Below, one piece after another: positions 22,135-30,908 of a DNA stretch of 64,000 nucleotides (position 1 is the stretch's first letter; each line of letters begins with the position of its first letter). This DNA is from Dyella sp. AtDHG13 (GTDB taxonomy: Bacteria; Pseudomonadota; Gammaproteobacteria; Xanthomonadales; Rhodanobacteraceae). Below the pieces are notes generated by a model. The model did no database searches. It was not told where the DNA came from and worked only from the letters and a program-made list of their open reading frames with translations. The stretch spans positions 124,001 to 188,000 of the forward strand of contig NZ_QICJ01000011.1 of the NCBI RefSeq assembly GCF_003201105.1, written 5' to 3'. A program made the translations under genes and the position numbers.

Positions 22135-22169
22135 CTGGATCCCGGCCTACGCCGGGATGACGGCTAAAG
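22135..22169. repeat. GTCATCCC-type palindromic repeat, copy 4 (inverted)
   Basis: CTGGATCCCGGCCTACGCCG continuing to GGATGACGGCTAAAG is an inverted, diverged member. The tail GGGATGACGGCTAAAG is then repeated once in tandem. Confidence 0.75.
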
Positions 22170-22339
22170 CAGGGATGACGGCTAAAGAATGAAGCGGTGA
22201 GGCGAGCACCCGCCCCTCACCCCAACCCTCTCCTCAAAGGGGAGAGGGAGAAGAACTGAGGCACCACGCACCCGTTCCGTATCCATCAGGCCAACAACCA
22301 CACCACTAGCCCCTCACACCGCAGCAACCCACCACCAAA

Positions 22340-23977
22340 TCACCGCGTAATCGCGTTCAACCGCAATCGATAAATCCGAAACACCTTCGGATCCATCATC
22401 AACTGCCGCCCCTGATTGCTCTGATCCCCATTCAGCCTGCGAAGCACCTTCCAGTCCGCACCACTGCGCTCCACTTCCTCGATGCTGGCGATACCCGCCA
22501 CGCGCGCATCCACATCCGGATCACGCGCCACACTCACCGTCAGCCCGCTCCCAATGACATAGAACTCGTCCGCGCCACTCTGCAGCACCAGCATCGCGCC
22601 GTCGTCCGTCAGCAACTCCTTCTTCGGCCATGAACGCGACAAGGTGCCGGAGAACAGATAGCCGCCCAGCGCCACCGTCTGCGTAGGGCGGGGACTGCCG
22701 GCGTGCAGTACCAGCGCGCGCGTGCGGCCATCGGCTTGGGCGGCGGGAAGCAGGTCGCCAAGTGACTCGAGCGCGGCGTATACCTGCACGATCAAAGGTC
22801 GCTCGGCATCGCCCTTGTCCGTCTTGGGCACGCTGTCGATGCCGAACGGGCAGAAGCCGAACGCCTTCGCTTCGCCATAGGAAAACAGCGCGTTGTAGGG
22901 CGAGGCTTCGAGCTTGGCCTCGGGAATGAATATCGGGTTGCCCAGGGACTGGTAGCGCTTTACCCAGTACTCGAATTCCGGCCAATAGATGTCGGGAGAA
23001 TAGAGGTCGATATGCGTGGCGACCGCGCGGTAGACCTGCTGGAAGTACGGGTGCGGCCCGCCACTGGGATATTCGCCGGCACGCTCAAGGAAGGCAGGCA
23101 ACTGCACGTTGAGGTACATCGGCAGCGCGTATTTCTCCTTGCCTGCTTGCGCGACACCATCGATATACGTGGCATAGCGCCATGCCATGAACACCTCGTC
23201 GACGGCATCGCCGAACACTTCGCTCCAGGTACGGCCTTGCGGGTTGAAATGCGCGCCCAGCTCCGGCGTCAGTTGCGCGCGCTCGGCCTGCAACGCCGAC
23301 ACCAGCGACGGCGGAACCTCGCCGCGGAACGCCTGGTTGGCCGCATCGGAGCGGTCGCGGCGCTCGCTCACCACGCCGACTTCGTTTTCCACCTGCACCA
23401 TCAGCACGGTCTGCTGCGTGTCCTTCTGGCGCAGGTGTTCCATCAGGGCGGCGAAGGCGCGGCTGTCCATCCGCTGCGTTTCCGCGCCGAAGGTGGAGAG
23501 GATTTCCAGCGGCGTGCCATCCACAGCGCGGGCGCGCGGGAAGCGCACCGCATCGGCCTTTACCCAAGCGGGCGCATATTCGGAGAAACCGTTCTTCCAG
23601 CTGCCGAACCACAGCAGCACCAGATGCTGCCGCTGGCTTCGCGCCACGTCGATCCAGTGATCGAGAATGCGGAAGTCGAAGCGTCCCTCGACGGGCTCGA
23701 TCTGCTCCCACGCGACGGGCATCAGCACGGTGTTGACGTGCTGGCTGGCCAGGCGCGGCAGGATGTCGTCCGCCTGCTCGGCCGTACCCGCCGACGAGTT
23801 GCCCAGTTCGCCGCCGAACATCACGAAGGGCTTGCCGTCCACGATAAGCCGGCTGGCGCCGTTCTGCAGCGATACCCGCGGCAACTCGGCGGCGTGCGCC
23901 GCAGTGAACAGACACGCCGCGAAACCCGCGATGGCGAACCAGCGCCTCGTTCCCTTCCACATCGCCTGCTCTCTCAT
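22340..23977 (-). CDS. GH35 beta-galactosidase-like enzyme (DUF5597 type)
   Basis: A 545-residue exported glycoside hydrolase. It has an early RLIVDGKPFVMFGGELGNSS segment, MPVAWEQIEPVEGRFDF, the acid/base Glu in VQVENEVG and the probable nucleophile Glu in FIPEAKLE, all features of clan A family 35. The C-terminal part resembles the DUF5597 domain found with such enzymes in Caulobacter and Xanthomonas. The start at 23977 has AAGGGA nine bases upstream and a signal peptide (FAIAGFAACLFTAAHA). It is the last gene of the eight-gene operon and probably removes beta-galactosyl side groups from xylan or xyloglucan-like chains. Substrate is inference. Confidence 0.85.
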   Translation of the reverse strand: MREQAMWKGTRRWFAIAGFAACLFTAAHAAELPRVSLQNGASRLIVDGKPFVMFGGELGNSSAGTAEQADDILPRLASQHVNTVLMPVAWEQIEPVEGRFDFRILDHWIDVARSQRQHLVLLWFGSWKNGFSEYAPAWVKADAVRFPRARAVDGTPLEILSTFGAETQRMDSRAFAALMEHLRQKDTQQTVLMVQVENEVGVVSERRDRSDAANQAFRGEVPPSLVSALQAERAQLTPELGAHFNPQGRTWSEVFGDAVDEVFMAWRYATYIDGVAQAGKEKYALPMYLNVQLPAFLERAGEYPSGGPHPYFQQVYRAVATHIDLYSPDIYWPEFEYWVKRYQSLGNPIFIPEAKLEASPYNALFSYGEAKAFGFCPFGIDSVPKTDKGDAERPLIVQVYAALESLGDLLPAAQADGRTRALVLHAGSPRPTQTVALGGYLFSGTLSRSWPKKELLTDDGAMLVLQSGADEFYVIGSGLTVSVARDPDVDARVAGIASIEEVERSGADWKVLRRLNGDQSNQGRQLMMDPKVFRIYRLRLNAITR

Positions 23978-23997
23978 TCGCTTATGTCCCTTCAACG

Positions 23998-25473
23998 TCA
24001 GCATGCAGACAACGCATGCTCGACTGCTCCGCGGCCAGCATCGCCAAGACGGTCGTAGGCACGATGCAGAGCCGCGACGAAACGTTCATCGTGCGACAGC
24101 GGCATGAATACGGCATCCAGGGAGAGGAACCGCGGCACATCGTGGCTCGCCTGCCCCGTGCAAGTCTTGCCGACCGCGATCAAGGCCTCGTTCATCGGAT
24201 CGACCAGTGCCACGTCACGCGATGCCTGTCGCCGCACGAAATGCATCCACGCCGCGATGGGCAGACACAACGCGTCGATGCTGCGCCCCTGCACCAGCGA
24301 TTCGCCGATGGTGCTCAACAGGCGCACCGGTAATTTCTGCGAGCCGTCCCACGCGATCTGCGAAAGGCGATGGCGGATGGACGGATTGCGGAAGCGGCCG
24401 AGTATCGCGTCGATGTAGCCGATGGCATTCAGGCCCTCGGGAAGCATGATGGCCGGTGCGATGTGCTCGCGCATCAGCCGCTCGACAAAGCCGGCCAGCA
24501 ACGGCTCGCGCATGGCGTCGGCGACGCTGTCGATGTCCATCAGCGATCCCAGATACGCCAGTGACGAGTGCGCGCCGTTGAGCAGGCGCAGCTTGGCACG
24601 GTCATAGCCGGCGATATCAGTACTCAGGGTGACGCCGACATCTTCGAACGGCGGACGGTCGTTGCAGAAGCGGTCCTCCACCACCCATTGCGTGTACTCC
24701 TCGCGCTGGATGGGCCACGCGTCCTCGCAGCCCAGGGCGGTTCGCACCCGCTCGCGCAGCGCGTCATCGGTCGCCGGCGTGATGCTGTCGACCATGGAAC
24801 AGGGAAAGGCGACGTTCGCGTCGATCCACGCCGCGAACGCGGTGTCCTGCAATTCCACAAACTGCAGCACCGCGTGGCGCAGCTTGTGGCCGTTGCCGGC
24901 GAGGTTGTCGCAACTGAGCACGGTGTAGGGCGCCGTGCCGGCCCGCCAGCGCGCGTGCAGGCCGGCCACCACGTAACCGATGGCGCTGCGTGGCGAGGAC
25001 GGCGAAGCAAGGTCCTGCACAATGTCGGGGTGGGCAAGGTCGAGATCTTCGCCAACGAGGCAATAGCCCTTCTCCGTCACCGTGAGCGTGACCAGCCGAA
25101 CGGCGGGGTCGGCGAGGCGCGCCAGCACCGCGTGAGGTTCATCGGCTGCGCAGAGCAATTCGCGGATCGCACCGATCACGCGCAATCGGCTCCGCTCGCC
25201 CAGCAAGGCCAGGGTGTAGAGCCCGTCCTGCGGCTGCAGCGCGTCGCGCACGTCGTGGCTGCGCAGCGACACACCGCAGATCGCCCAATCCGGATGATCC
25301 GCCAACAGGTCGTCCACGTAGACCGCCTGATGCGCGCGATGAAACGCGCCGGCGCCGATGTGCACGATGCCAATGCGCACCGCGCCGATGTCGTAGTTCG
25401 GCCGCTGGATAGCTGCAGGCAGGTGTTCCAGCGCGCGCGCCGAAAGACGCGGAAGGTGATGCTGCTCGACCAT
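23998..25473 (-). CDS. uxuB: UxuB, D-mannonate oxidoreductase (fructuronate reductase)
   Basis: UxuB reduces D-fructuronate to D-mannonate with NADH. The 491-residue product belongs to the mannitol dehydrogenase family. The Rossmann motif GIVHIGAGAFHRAHQA lies near residue 35. LTVTEKGY, SCDNLAGNGHKLR and the catalytic-lysine region DRAKLRLLNGAHSSLAYLG follow. Its ATG at 25473 overlaps the kdgK stop by one base (TGATG). A TTG three bases earlier is open but unlikely to be used. Confidence 0.95.
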   Translation of the reverse strand: MVEQHHLPRLSARALEHLPAAIQRPNYDIGAVRIGIVHIGAGAFHRAHQAVYVDDLLADHPDWAICGVSLRSHDVRDALQPQDGLYTLALLGERSRLRVIGAIRELLCAADEPHAVLARLADPAVRLVTLTVTEKGYCLVGEDLDLAHPDIVQDLASPSSPRSAIGYVVAGLHARWRAGTAPYTVLSCDNLAGNGHKLRHAVLQFVELQDTAFAAWIDANVAFPCSMVDSITPATDDALRERVRTALGCEDAWPIQREEYTQWVVEDRFCNDRPPFEDVGVTLSTDIAGYDRAKLRLLNGAHSSLAYLGSLMDIDSVADAMREPLLAGFVERLMREHIAPAIMLPEGLNAIGYIDAILGRFRNPSIRHRLSQIAWDGSQKLPVRLLSTIGESLVQGRSIDALCLPIAAWMHFVRRQASRDVALVDPMNEALIAVGKTCTGQASHDVPRFLSLDAVFMPLSHDERFVAALHRAYDRLGDAGRGAVEHALSAC

Positions 25474-26498
25474 CAACGCCTTACCTCGAAACCTTCCTGC
25501 TTCAGAAACGCCTGCACGTCGGCCTCCCGCACCAGATTCACGTCGCCCGGCACGGAGTGTTTCAGGCAGGCGGCGGCCACGGCGAAGTCCAGCGCGGCCT
25601 GCTCCGGCATCTCGCGCAGCAAACCGTGCAGCAGGCCCGCGGCAAACGCGTCGCCGCCGCCAATGCGATCGACGATACCGGTGAGCGAGTGGTGCTCGGT
25701 CGTGTAGAAGGCGCGCTCACGCGTCGCCAGCAGGCCGCCAAGATGCTGGTCGTCCACGCTGGCGTGACGCCGCTCGGTGGCGGCGATGTACGTCAGGTGG
25801 GGGAATGCGGAAAAAGCAGCGCAGGCGGCGGCGTGGAAACGCGCGTCCGCCTGCGGCTGGGGAAATGCCATCTCCAGCGCGAGCGCGATGTCGCGATCGC
25901 CGCCGAAGATCAGGTCGGCTTCCGCCATGATCCGGCGCAGCCAGGCCGGCGCTTCCGCGGCCCGCGCACCCCAAAGCTTGCCGCGGAAGTTGCCATCGAA
26001 CGACACCCGCACACCCAGCGAACGCGCGGCGCTGACGGCAACCATCGCCGCCTGCGCGGTGGCTTCGCACAAGGCGAGGTTGATGCCCGACAGATGCAGC
26101 CACTGCGCGCCCTCGAGCAGGCGCGGCCAGTCATACGCTTCCGCCGGCGTGGTGGCGAATACCGAGCCCGCGCGGTCGTAGATCACCTCGGACGGGCGAT
26201 GCATGGCGCCCGGCGTGAGGTAGTACACGCCCATGCGGCCTTCGGCGAAACGCAGCGCCGAGGTATCCACGCCGTGGCGCCGCAGTTCGCCGGCGCAGGC
26301 GTGGCCGATGGCCTGGTCAGGCAGCGCGCTGACCATCACGCTGTGATGGCCGAACAGCGCAAGCGACGCGGCGACATTCGCCTCGGCGCCACCAAAGCGG
26401 GCATCGAGGCGCGCCGACTGCAGCAGCATCTCGTTGCCGGGCGGCGACAGCCGCAGCAGCAGCTCACCAAAGAAGACGACGCGGGATGGCTTGCTCAT
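25473..26498 (-). CDS. kdgK: KdgK, 2-dehydro-3-deoxygluconokinase
   Basis: KdgK phosphorylates 2-keto-3-deoxygluconate to KDPG. The 341-residue product is a PfkB/ribokinase-family sugar kinase. It begins with FFGELLLRLSPPG, has the substrate-site pattern RFGGAEANVAASLALFG, and holds the anion-hole and catalytic motif DRIGGGDAFAAGLLHGLL with the base Asp. The start is 9 bases after the GH3 stop. It receives KDG from the mannonate dehydratase gene in the same operon; no KDPG aldolase gene is seen in the window. Confidence 0.94.
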   Translation of the reverse strand: MSKPSRVVFFGELLLRLSPPGNEMLLQSARLDARFGGAEANVAASLALFGHHSVMVSALPDQAIGHACAGELRRHGVDTSALRFAEGRMGVYYLTPGAMHRPSEVIYDRAGSVFATTPAEAYDWPRLLEGAQWLHLSGINLALCEATAQAAMVAVSAARSLGVRVSFDGNFRGKLWGARAAEAPAWLRRIMAEADLIFGGDRDIALALEMAFPQPQADARFHAAACAAFSAFPHLTYIAATERRHASVDDQHLGGLLATRERAFYTTEHHSLTGIVDRIGGGDAFAAGLLHGLLREMPEQAALDFAVAAACLKHSVPGDVNLVREADVQAFLKQEGFEVRR

Positions 26499-26507
26499 GA
26501 AGGTTCC

Positions 26508-29210
26508 TCAGTCGCGCACGTCGAACGGCGCGGTCAAGCGGATATCGGCGCTGGAGGCGCCCACCTGCACCTCGTAGCGGCCGGGGTCCACAGCATAGGC
26601 GTGGCGCGCATCGTCGTAATAGCGAAGCGCATCGTGCGGCGCCACGGCGAAGGATACGGTCTTCTCTTCGCCCGGCTGGAGGCTCACGCGCTGGAAGCCG
26701 CGCAGCTCCTTGTTGGAACGCCATGGGCCCGCATGCGTGGAACGAAGGTAGAGCTGTACCACTTCGTCGCCCGCGCGCTTGCCGGTGTTCTTCACCTTCA
26801 GCGTCACCTTCAGTTGTCCGTTCGCGCGCACGCTCGCCTGATCCAGCTGGATGTCGGAGTAGCCGAAGGTGGTGTACGACAGGCCGTAGCCGAACGGATA
26901 CAGCGGCGTGCCCTTGAAGTAGCGGTAGGTACGGCCGTCCATGCGGTAATCGTCGAAGGCGGGTAGCTGCTCGTCCGCGCGGTAGAACGTCACCGGCAGG
27001 CGTCCGGAGGGATTGGTTTCGCCGAACAGCACGTCAGCCACGGCGTCGCCGCCGCGCTGGCCCGGATACCAGGCCAGCACGACGCCGGGAAGATGCTGCT
27101 GCGCCCAGTCGATGGCAAGCGCCGAGCCTGAGGTCAGCACCAGCACCACCGGCTTGCCGGTGCCGCGCAAGGCTTCGAGCAGCTTTTCCTGCGTCGCGGG
27201 CAGGCGCAGGTCGGTGCGGTCGCCGCCGGCGAAGCCGGGGTAGTTCACCTTCATTTCCTCGCCTTCGACGTCGCTGTTGAGGCCGCCGACGAAGACGATG
27301 GCATCGGCTTGCTTCGCCGCATCCATCGCCTCCTCGAATGGCGGCTTGGCACCCGGCGCGCGCCAGGCGAGCCGCACGTCGGCGTTGTGGTCGGCCTTGG
27401 CGTATTCCAGGCGGATGTCGTAGGCCTTGCCGGCCTGCAGGTCGACCGGAACGCTGGTCGCCTTCGTGGCCTTGTTCGCATCCCACGCATCCAGCAGCAG
27501 GCGGCCGTCGACGTAAAGGCGATAGCGTTGCGCGGCCGCTGCGCTCAGTTCGTAGCGTCCCGACCGTGGCGGTACGAGCTGGCCGCTCCAGCGCACGCTG
27601 AAGCGCGTGGGATCCAGCGCCTGCGCGGCTGGCAGTTCGCCGCGCACGACCAAGTCGTCGGTCGGCGCGCTGTGGTCCCAGCGGAACGCCAGCTTCTGGT
27701 CCACCCGCGTGATCACCGGCGCACCGGCGAGATCGGTGTCGCGGAAATACTCGCCCTTCAGGCCATGCTCGGCGGAATCGGCGGACGGCTGCAGCGCGGT
27801 CGCGTCGATCAGCGGAAAGCCGCTCTGCTCGTCGAAGCCTTCCACGAGGGTGGCGCCCTTGACGTACGTCACCTCGGCCTGCGGCATCGCACGACGGATG
27901 CCCTGCAGGATGGTGACAGGCGCGGCCGGCGTGCCGTGGTAGTTGCCGAGCAGCGCGGTGACGTCGTCCGCGGTGGGCCCGATCACTGCGATGCGCCGCA
28001 ACGTGCGCGACAGCGGCAGCACGCCATCGTTCTTCAGCAGCACGATGGATTCATCGGCAGCACGGCGCGCCAATGCATCGTGTTCCGGCGACTGGTTCGC
28101 CGAGTAGGGAATGCGCGCCCAGCGCACGCGCTCGGGCGGATCGAACATGCCCAGGCGAAAGCGCGCCAGCATCAGGCGTTGCAGCGACGCATCGATCTCC
28201 TTCTCGCTGATCAGGCCCTCGTGCACGGCCTTGGCGAGCGCGGCGTAGGTGTGGCCGCAGTTGAGGTCGTCGCCCTTCTTCACCGCGAGCGCCGCCGCCT
28301 GTTCCGCCGTCTGCACGATCTGGTGGTGAAGGTAGATGTCCTCCACCGCATCGCAATCGGATACCACGTAGCCGTGGAAGCCCCAGTCCTTGCGCAACAC
28401 GTCCTGCAGCAGGCGCTGGCTGGCCGAGGCCGATTCGCCATTGACGCGGTTGTACGCGCCCATCACCGCATCGACCTTGCCTTCCTGCACCAGCGCCTGG
28501 AACGCGGGCAGATAGGTTTCGTAGAGATCGCGCTCGCTTGGATGCACGTCGAAGCGATGGCGCTCGGACTCCGGCCCGCTGTGCACGGCGAAATGCTTGG
28601 CCGTGGCGTCGAGCTTGCGATAGGTCGGATCGTCGCCCTGCAGGCCACGCACGAAGGTCACGCCCATGCGCGCGGTGAGGTACGGGTCCTCGCCATAGGT
28701 TTCCTGCCCGCGGCCCCAGCGCGGATCGCGGAAGATGTTGATGTTCGGCGACCAGAAGGTAAGGCCCTGGTAGCGGCCGTGCATATCGCGGCGCAGGAAT
28801 TCCTGGTGCTTGGCGCGCGCCTCGTCGCTGATGGCGTCGGCCACCCGCGCCATCAACGAGGTATCGAACGTCGCCGCCAGGCCGATGGCCTGCGGGAAGA
28901 CAGTGGCCTGCCCCGCACGCGCCACGCCATGCAGCGCCTCGTTCCACCAGTCGTAGGCAGGCACGCCCAGGCGCGGGATGGCCGGGGCCGCGTTCTGCAT
29001 CTGCGCGACCTTCTCCTCCAGCGTCATGCGCGAGACGAGATCCGCGGCGCGTTCCTCGAAGCTGCGATCGAGATCGAGATAGATGGGCTTCGCCGCAGGG
29101 GCGGGCTGCGCCTGATCGGCCAGGGCCGTGTCCGGCCATGGCAGGCCGGTAGCCAGCAACGATGCCAGCAGCACACGCAACGTTCCGTGGCTCATTCGCT
29201 TCACGCTCAT
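26508..29210 (-). CDS. GH3 beta-xylosidase/beta-glucosidase with PA14 insert
   Basis: A 900-residue exported family 3 hydrolase. The start at 29210 follows AAGGGGAAGCGGG and gives a signal peptide ending near TALADQ. Domains in order: TIM barrel (about 45-350) with LDATAKHFAVHSG and the nucleophile D285 in YVVSDCDAVED; an alpha/beta sandwich; a PA14 module at about 510-650 inserted in it (LKGEYFRDTDLAGAPVITRV through RYRLYVDGRLLLDAW); and a C-terminal fibronectin-III-like domain (LKVKNTGKRAGDEVVQLYL). This layout is common in Xanthomonas Xyl3-type enzymes. It lies between GH43 and kdgK and probably releases xylose from periplasmic xylo-oligosaccharides. Confidence 0.93.
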   Translation of the reverse strand: MSVKRMSHGTLRVLLASLLATGLPWPDTALADQAQPAPAAKPIYLDLDRSFEERAADLVSRMTLEEKVAQMQNAAPAIPRLGVPAYDWWNEALHGVARAGQATVFPQAIGLAATFDTSLMARVADAISDEARAKHQEFLRRDMHGRYQGLTFWSPNINIFRDPRWGRGQETYGEDPYLTARMGVTFVRGLQGDDPTYRKLDATAKHFAVHSGPESERHRFDVHPSERDLYETYLPAFQALVQEGKVDAVMGAYNRVNGESASASQRLLQDVLRKDWGFHGYVVSDCDAVEDIYLHHQIVQTAEQAAALAVKKGDDLNCGHTYAALAKAVHEGLISEKEIDASLQRLMLARFRLGMFDPPERVRWARIPYSANQSPEHDALARRAADESIVLLKNDGVLPLSRTLRRIAVIGPTADDVTALLGNYHGTPAAPVTILQGIRRAMPQAEVTYVKGATLVEGFDEQSGFPLIDATALQPSADSAEHGLKGEYFRDTDLAGAPVITRVDQKLAFRWDHSAPTDDLVVRGELPAAQALDPTRFSVRWSGQLVPPRSGRYELSAAAAQRYRLYVDGRLLLDAWDANKATKATSVPVDLQAGKAYDIRLEYAKADHNADVRLAWRAPGAKPPFEEAMDAAKQADAIVFVGGLNSDVEGEEMKVNYPGFAGGDRTDLRLPATQEKLLEALRGTGKPVVLVLTSGSALAIDWAQQHLPGVVLAWYPGQRGGDAVADVLFGETNPSGRLPVTFYRADEQLPAFDDYRMDGRTYRYFKGTPLYPFGYGLSYTTFGYSDIQLDQASVRANGQLKVTLKVKNTGKRAGDEVVQLYLRSTHAGPWRSNKELRGFQRVSLQPGEEKTVSFAVAPHDALRYYDDARHAYAVDPGRYEVQVGASSADIRLTAPFDVRD

Positions 29211-29233
29211 CCCGCTTCCCCTTCGTATCCGCA

Positions 29234-30904
29234 TCACTCGTGCGCCAGGCGGCGGGCATACGGCCCCACCGTCGCACCGATGAAACCGCCCGCCAGGTTG
29301 GTGCTGAGCACCGTGCCGTCGGCGTGGCCGTCCAGCCATGTCCAACCGGTGCCGGCGTCGTAGGCAAAGCCATACACGCCGCCATCCCCAGTGATCTTCA
29401 ACTTCAATGTGCCCACGTTCGCCGGCAGCTCCGCATGGGCGATCGTGGCCACATCGTTGCCGCGATGCATCCGCAACGACAGCAGCAGGTGATCGCCCTC
29501 GCGCCGCACGCCCATCGCGTACCAGTAGCGCTCGTTCTGGAACGCGGCGATGCCCGCTTCCACGCCGTCATCCTTAGGCACCGCCAGCGACGTGCTGGCG
29601 TCGAACGCAAGATGCTGTTGGCGGCGCGTGAGGAACGAAGGATTACGCAAGCTATCCAGGTCTTCCGCCAGCGGATGGATGGCCAGCTTGCCCGGATGCG
29701 AGGCGAGGTCCGCCCACGCCTGCTTCGGCGTGCGCACGAACATCCATTCCGTCTTCAGCGTGGGCGCGTCGAAATCGTCGCGCCAGTCGAAGTTGCCGCT
29801 CAACGGCGCCTGCGTGGCGTCGCCTTGCATGAACGCGGGACCTTTCGGCATCTGCGGAATGGACGTCCCTTTCGGAAGAATGACTGGCCATCCGTCCTTC
29901 CACGTCACCGGCAGCACAAAGGTCTCGCGCCCGGTGTTGTAGTGCGTGCCGTCATAGGTGCGGCTGGCGAGAAACACCGCCCACCAGCTGCCATCCGCCG
30001 CTTCCACCAGGTCCGCATGGCCCGCGTTGACGATGGGGTTGGCGCGATCGGCGGGAAGATCGCGCTGGGTCAGGATGGGATTGCCCTCGTACGAAACGTA
30101 AGGACCCCACAGGGAACGGCTGCGCAGCACCACTTCGGAATGCTGCGGTCCCGTGCCGCCCTCGGCGCACATCAGGTAATACCAGCCGTCGCGCTTGTAG
30201 AGGTGCGGGCCCTCGATCCAGATGGGCTTCTTCGACAGGTTGGTGCCGCCGTTAAGGATCACCTTGCGCTCGCCGACCATCGCACCGCGGGCAAGGTCGA
30301 TCTGCTGCAGCCAGATCGCGCGATGCCCCGCGTACAAGGGCTTGCCTTGCGGCGCGCCGTTGTTGAGCAGGTAGGCCTTGCCATCGTCGTCGAAGAACAG
30401 CGAAGGGTCGATGCCCTCCACGTCCTTCAACCACATCGGGTCGGACCACGGGCCGCCAGCCTGCTTCGCGGTGGCGATGAAATTGCCGCCCGCATCCATC
30501 GCCGTGTTGACCACGTAGAAGGTGCCGTCGTGATAGGCGATGGCTGGCGCGAATACGCCGCGCGACATGTTCAGGCCATCGAAATCCAGCGGCGCGGGCT
30601 TGGCTATCACGTGCCCGACGGGCTTCCAGTGCACGAGGTCGCGGCTCTCGAACACGGGAATGCCGGGGTGATAGGCAAAGCTGGAGTTGACCAGATAGAA
30701 CGCGTCGCCCGCCCGCACCACGCTGGGGTCGGGATAGAACCCGGCCAGCACGGGATTGCGGTAGTGGCCGGGCGGCAGCGGCTGCGCGAAGGTCGCGTCG
30801 TGTCCCTGATAGTCGAACCAGTCGAACAGCACCGCCTGCTGCGCGTGCGCGGATGCGCCGATGGCGAGCAGGCACAGGCACCACAGGCGGAGCAGTCGCT
30901 TCAT
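29234..30904 (-). CDS. GH43 beta-xylosidase/arabinofuranosidase with C-terminal beta-sandwich (exported)
   Basis: A 556-residue exported enzyme with signal peptide MKRLLRLWCLCLLAIGASAHA. The propeller residues are base D59 (FYPDPSVV), D166 (GIDPSLF) and acid E231 (WIEGPHLY). Residues from about 360 onward (LSGNFDWRDDFDAPTLKTEW) form the C-terminal beta-sandwich seen in xylosidase-type GH43 members. It differs from the cytoplasmic GH43 at 11245-12270 in both export and length. It lies 4 bases after the mannonate dehydratase gene and 23 before GH3, so the periplasmic xylosidases are co-expressed. Confidence 0.93.
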   Translation of the reverse strand: MKRLLRLWCLCLLAIGASAHAQQAVLFDWFDYQGHDATFAQPLPPGHYRNPVLAGFYPDPSVVRAGDAFYLVNSSFAYHPGIPVFESRDLVHWKPVGHVIAKPAPLDFDGLNMSRGVFAPAIAYHDGTFYVVNTAMDAGGNFIATAKQAGGPWSDPMWLKDVEGIDPSLFFDDDGKAYLLNNGAPQGKPLYAGHRAIWLQQIDLARGAMVGERKVILNGGTNLSKKPIWIEGPHLYKRDGWYYLMCAEGGTGPQHSEVVLRSRSLWGPYVSYEGNPILTQRDLPADRANPIVNAGHADLVEAADGSWWAVFLASRTYDGTHYNTGRETFVLPVTWKDGWPVILPKGTSIPQMPKGPAFMQGDATQAPLSGNFDWRDDFDAPTLKTEWMFVRTPKQAWADLASHPGKLAIHPLAEDLDSLRNPSFLTRRQQHLAFDASTSLAVPKDDGVEAGIAAFQNERYWYAMGVRREGDHLLLSLRMHRGNDVATIAHAELPANVGTLKLKITGDGGVYGFAYDAGTGWTWLDGHADGTVLSTNLAGGFIGATVGPYARRLAHE

Positions 30905-30908
30905 GGCG

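Larger units (their letters stand above)
20958..22339. repeat. Gene-free nest of intergenic repeats
   Basis: No supportable gene lies in these 1.38 kb. Several dispersed-repeat types are mixed here. There are four GTCATYCC-type palindromes, and two copies in opposite orientation of a CTTTTCTTTTGCTGGCCCAA-like element (about 21219-21262 and 21991-22030). A TCACCCCAACCCTCTCC hairpin lies at about 22215-22250. Open frames translate to phrases such as SPRKRGSS and SGRLRGGR, which recur as repeat-derived spurious proteins in related genomes. The nest separates convergent operons. Confidence 0.75.

Noticed and set aside
21090-22169. A possible CRISPR array from the repeated GTCATYCC palindromes
   Set aside because: The copies are irregularly spaced, in both orientations and diverged. 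There are no uniform spacers and no cas genes.
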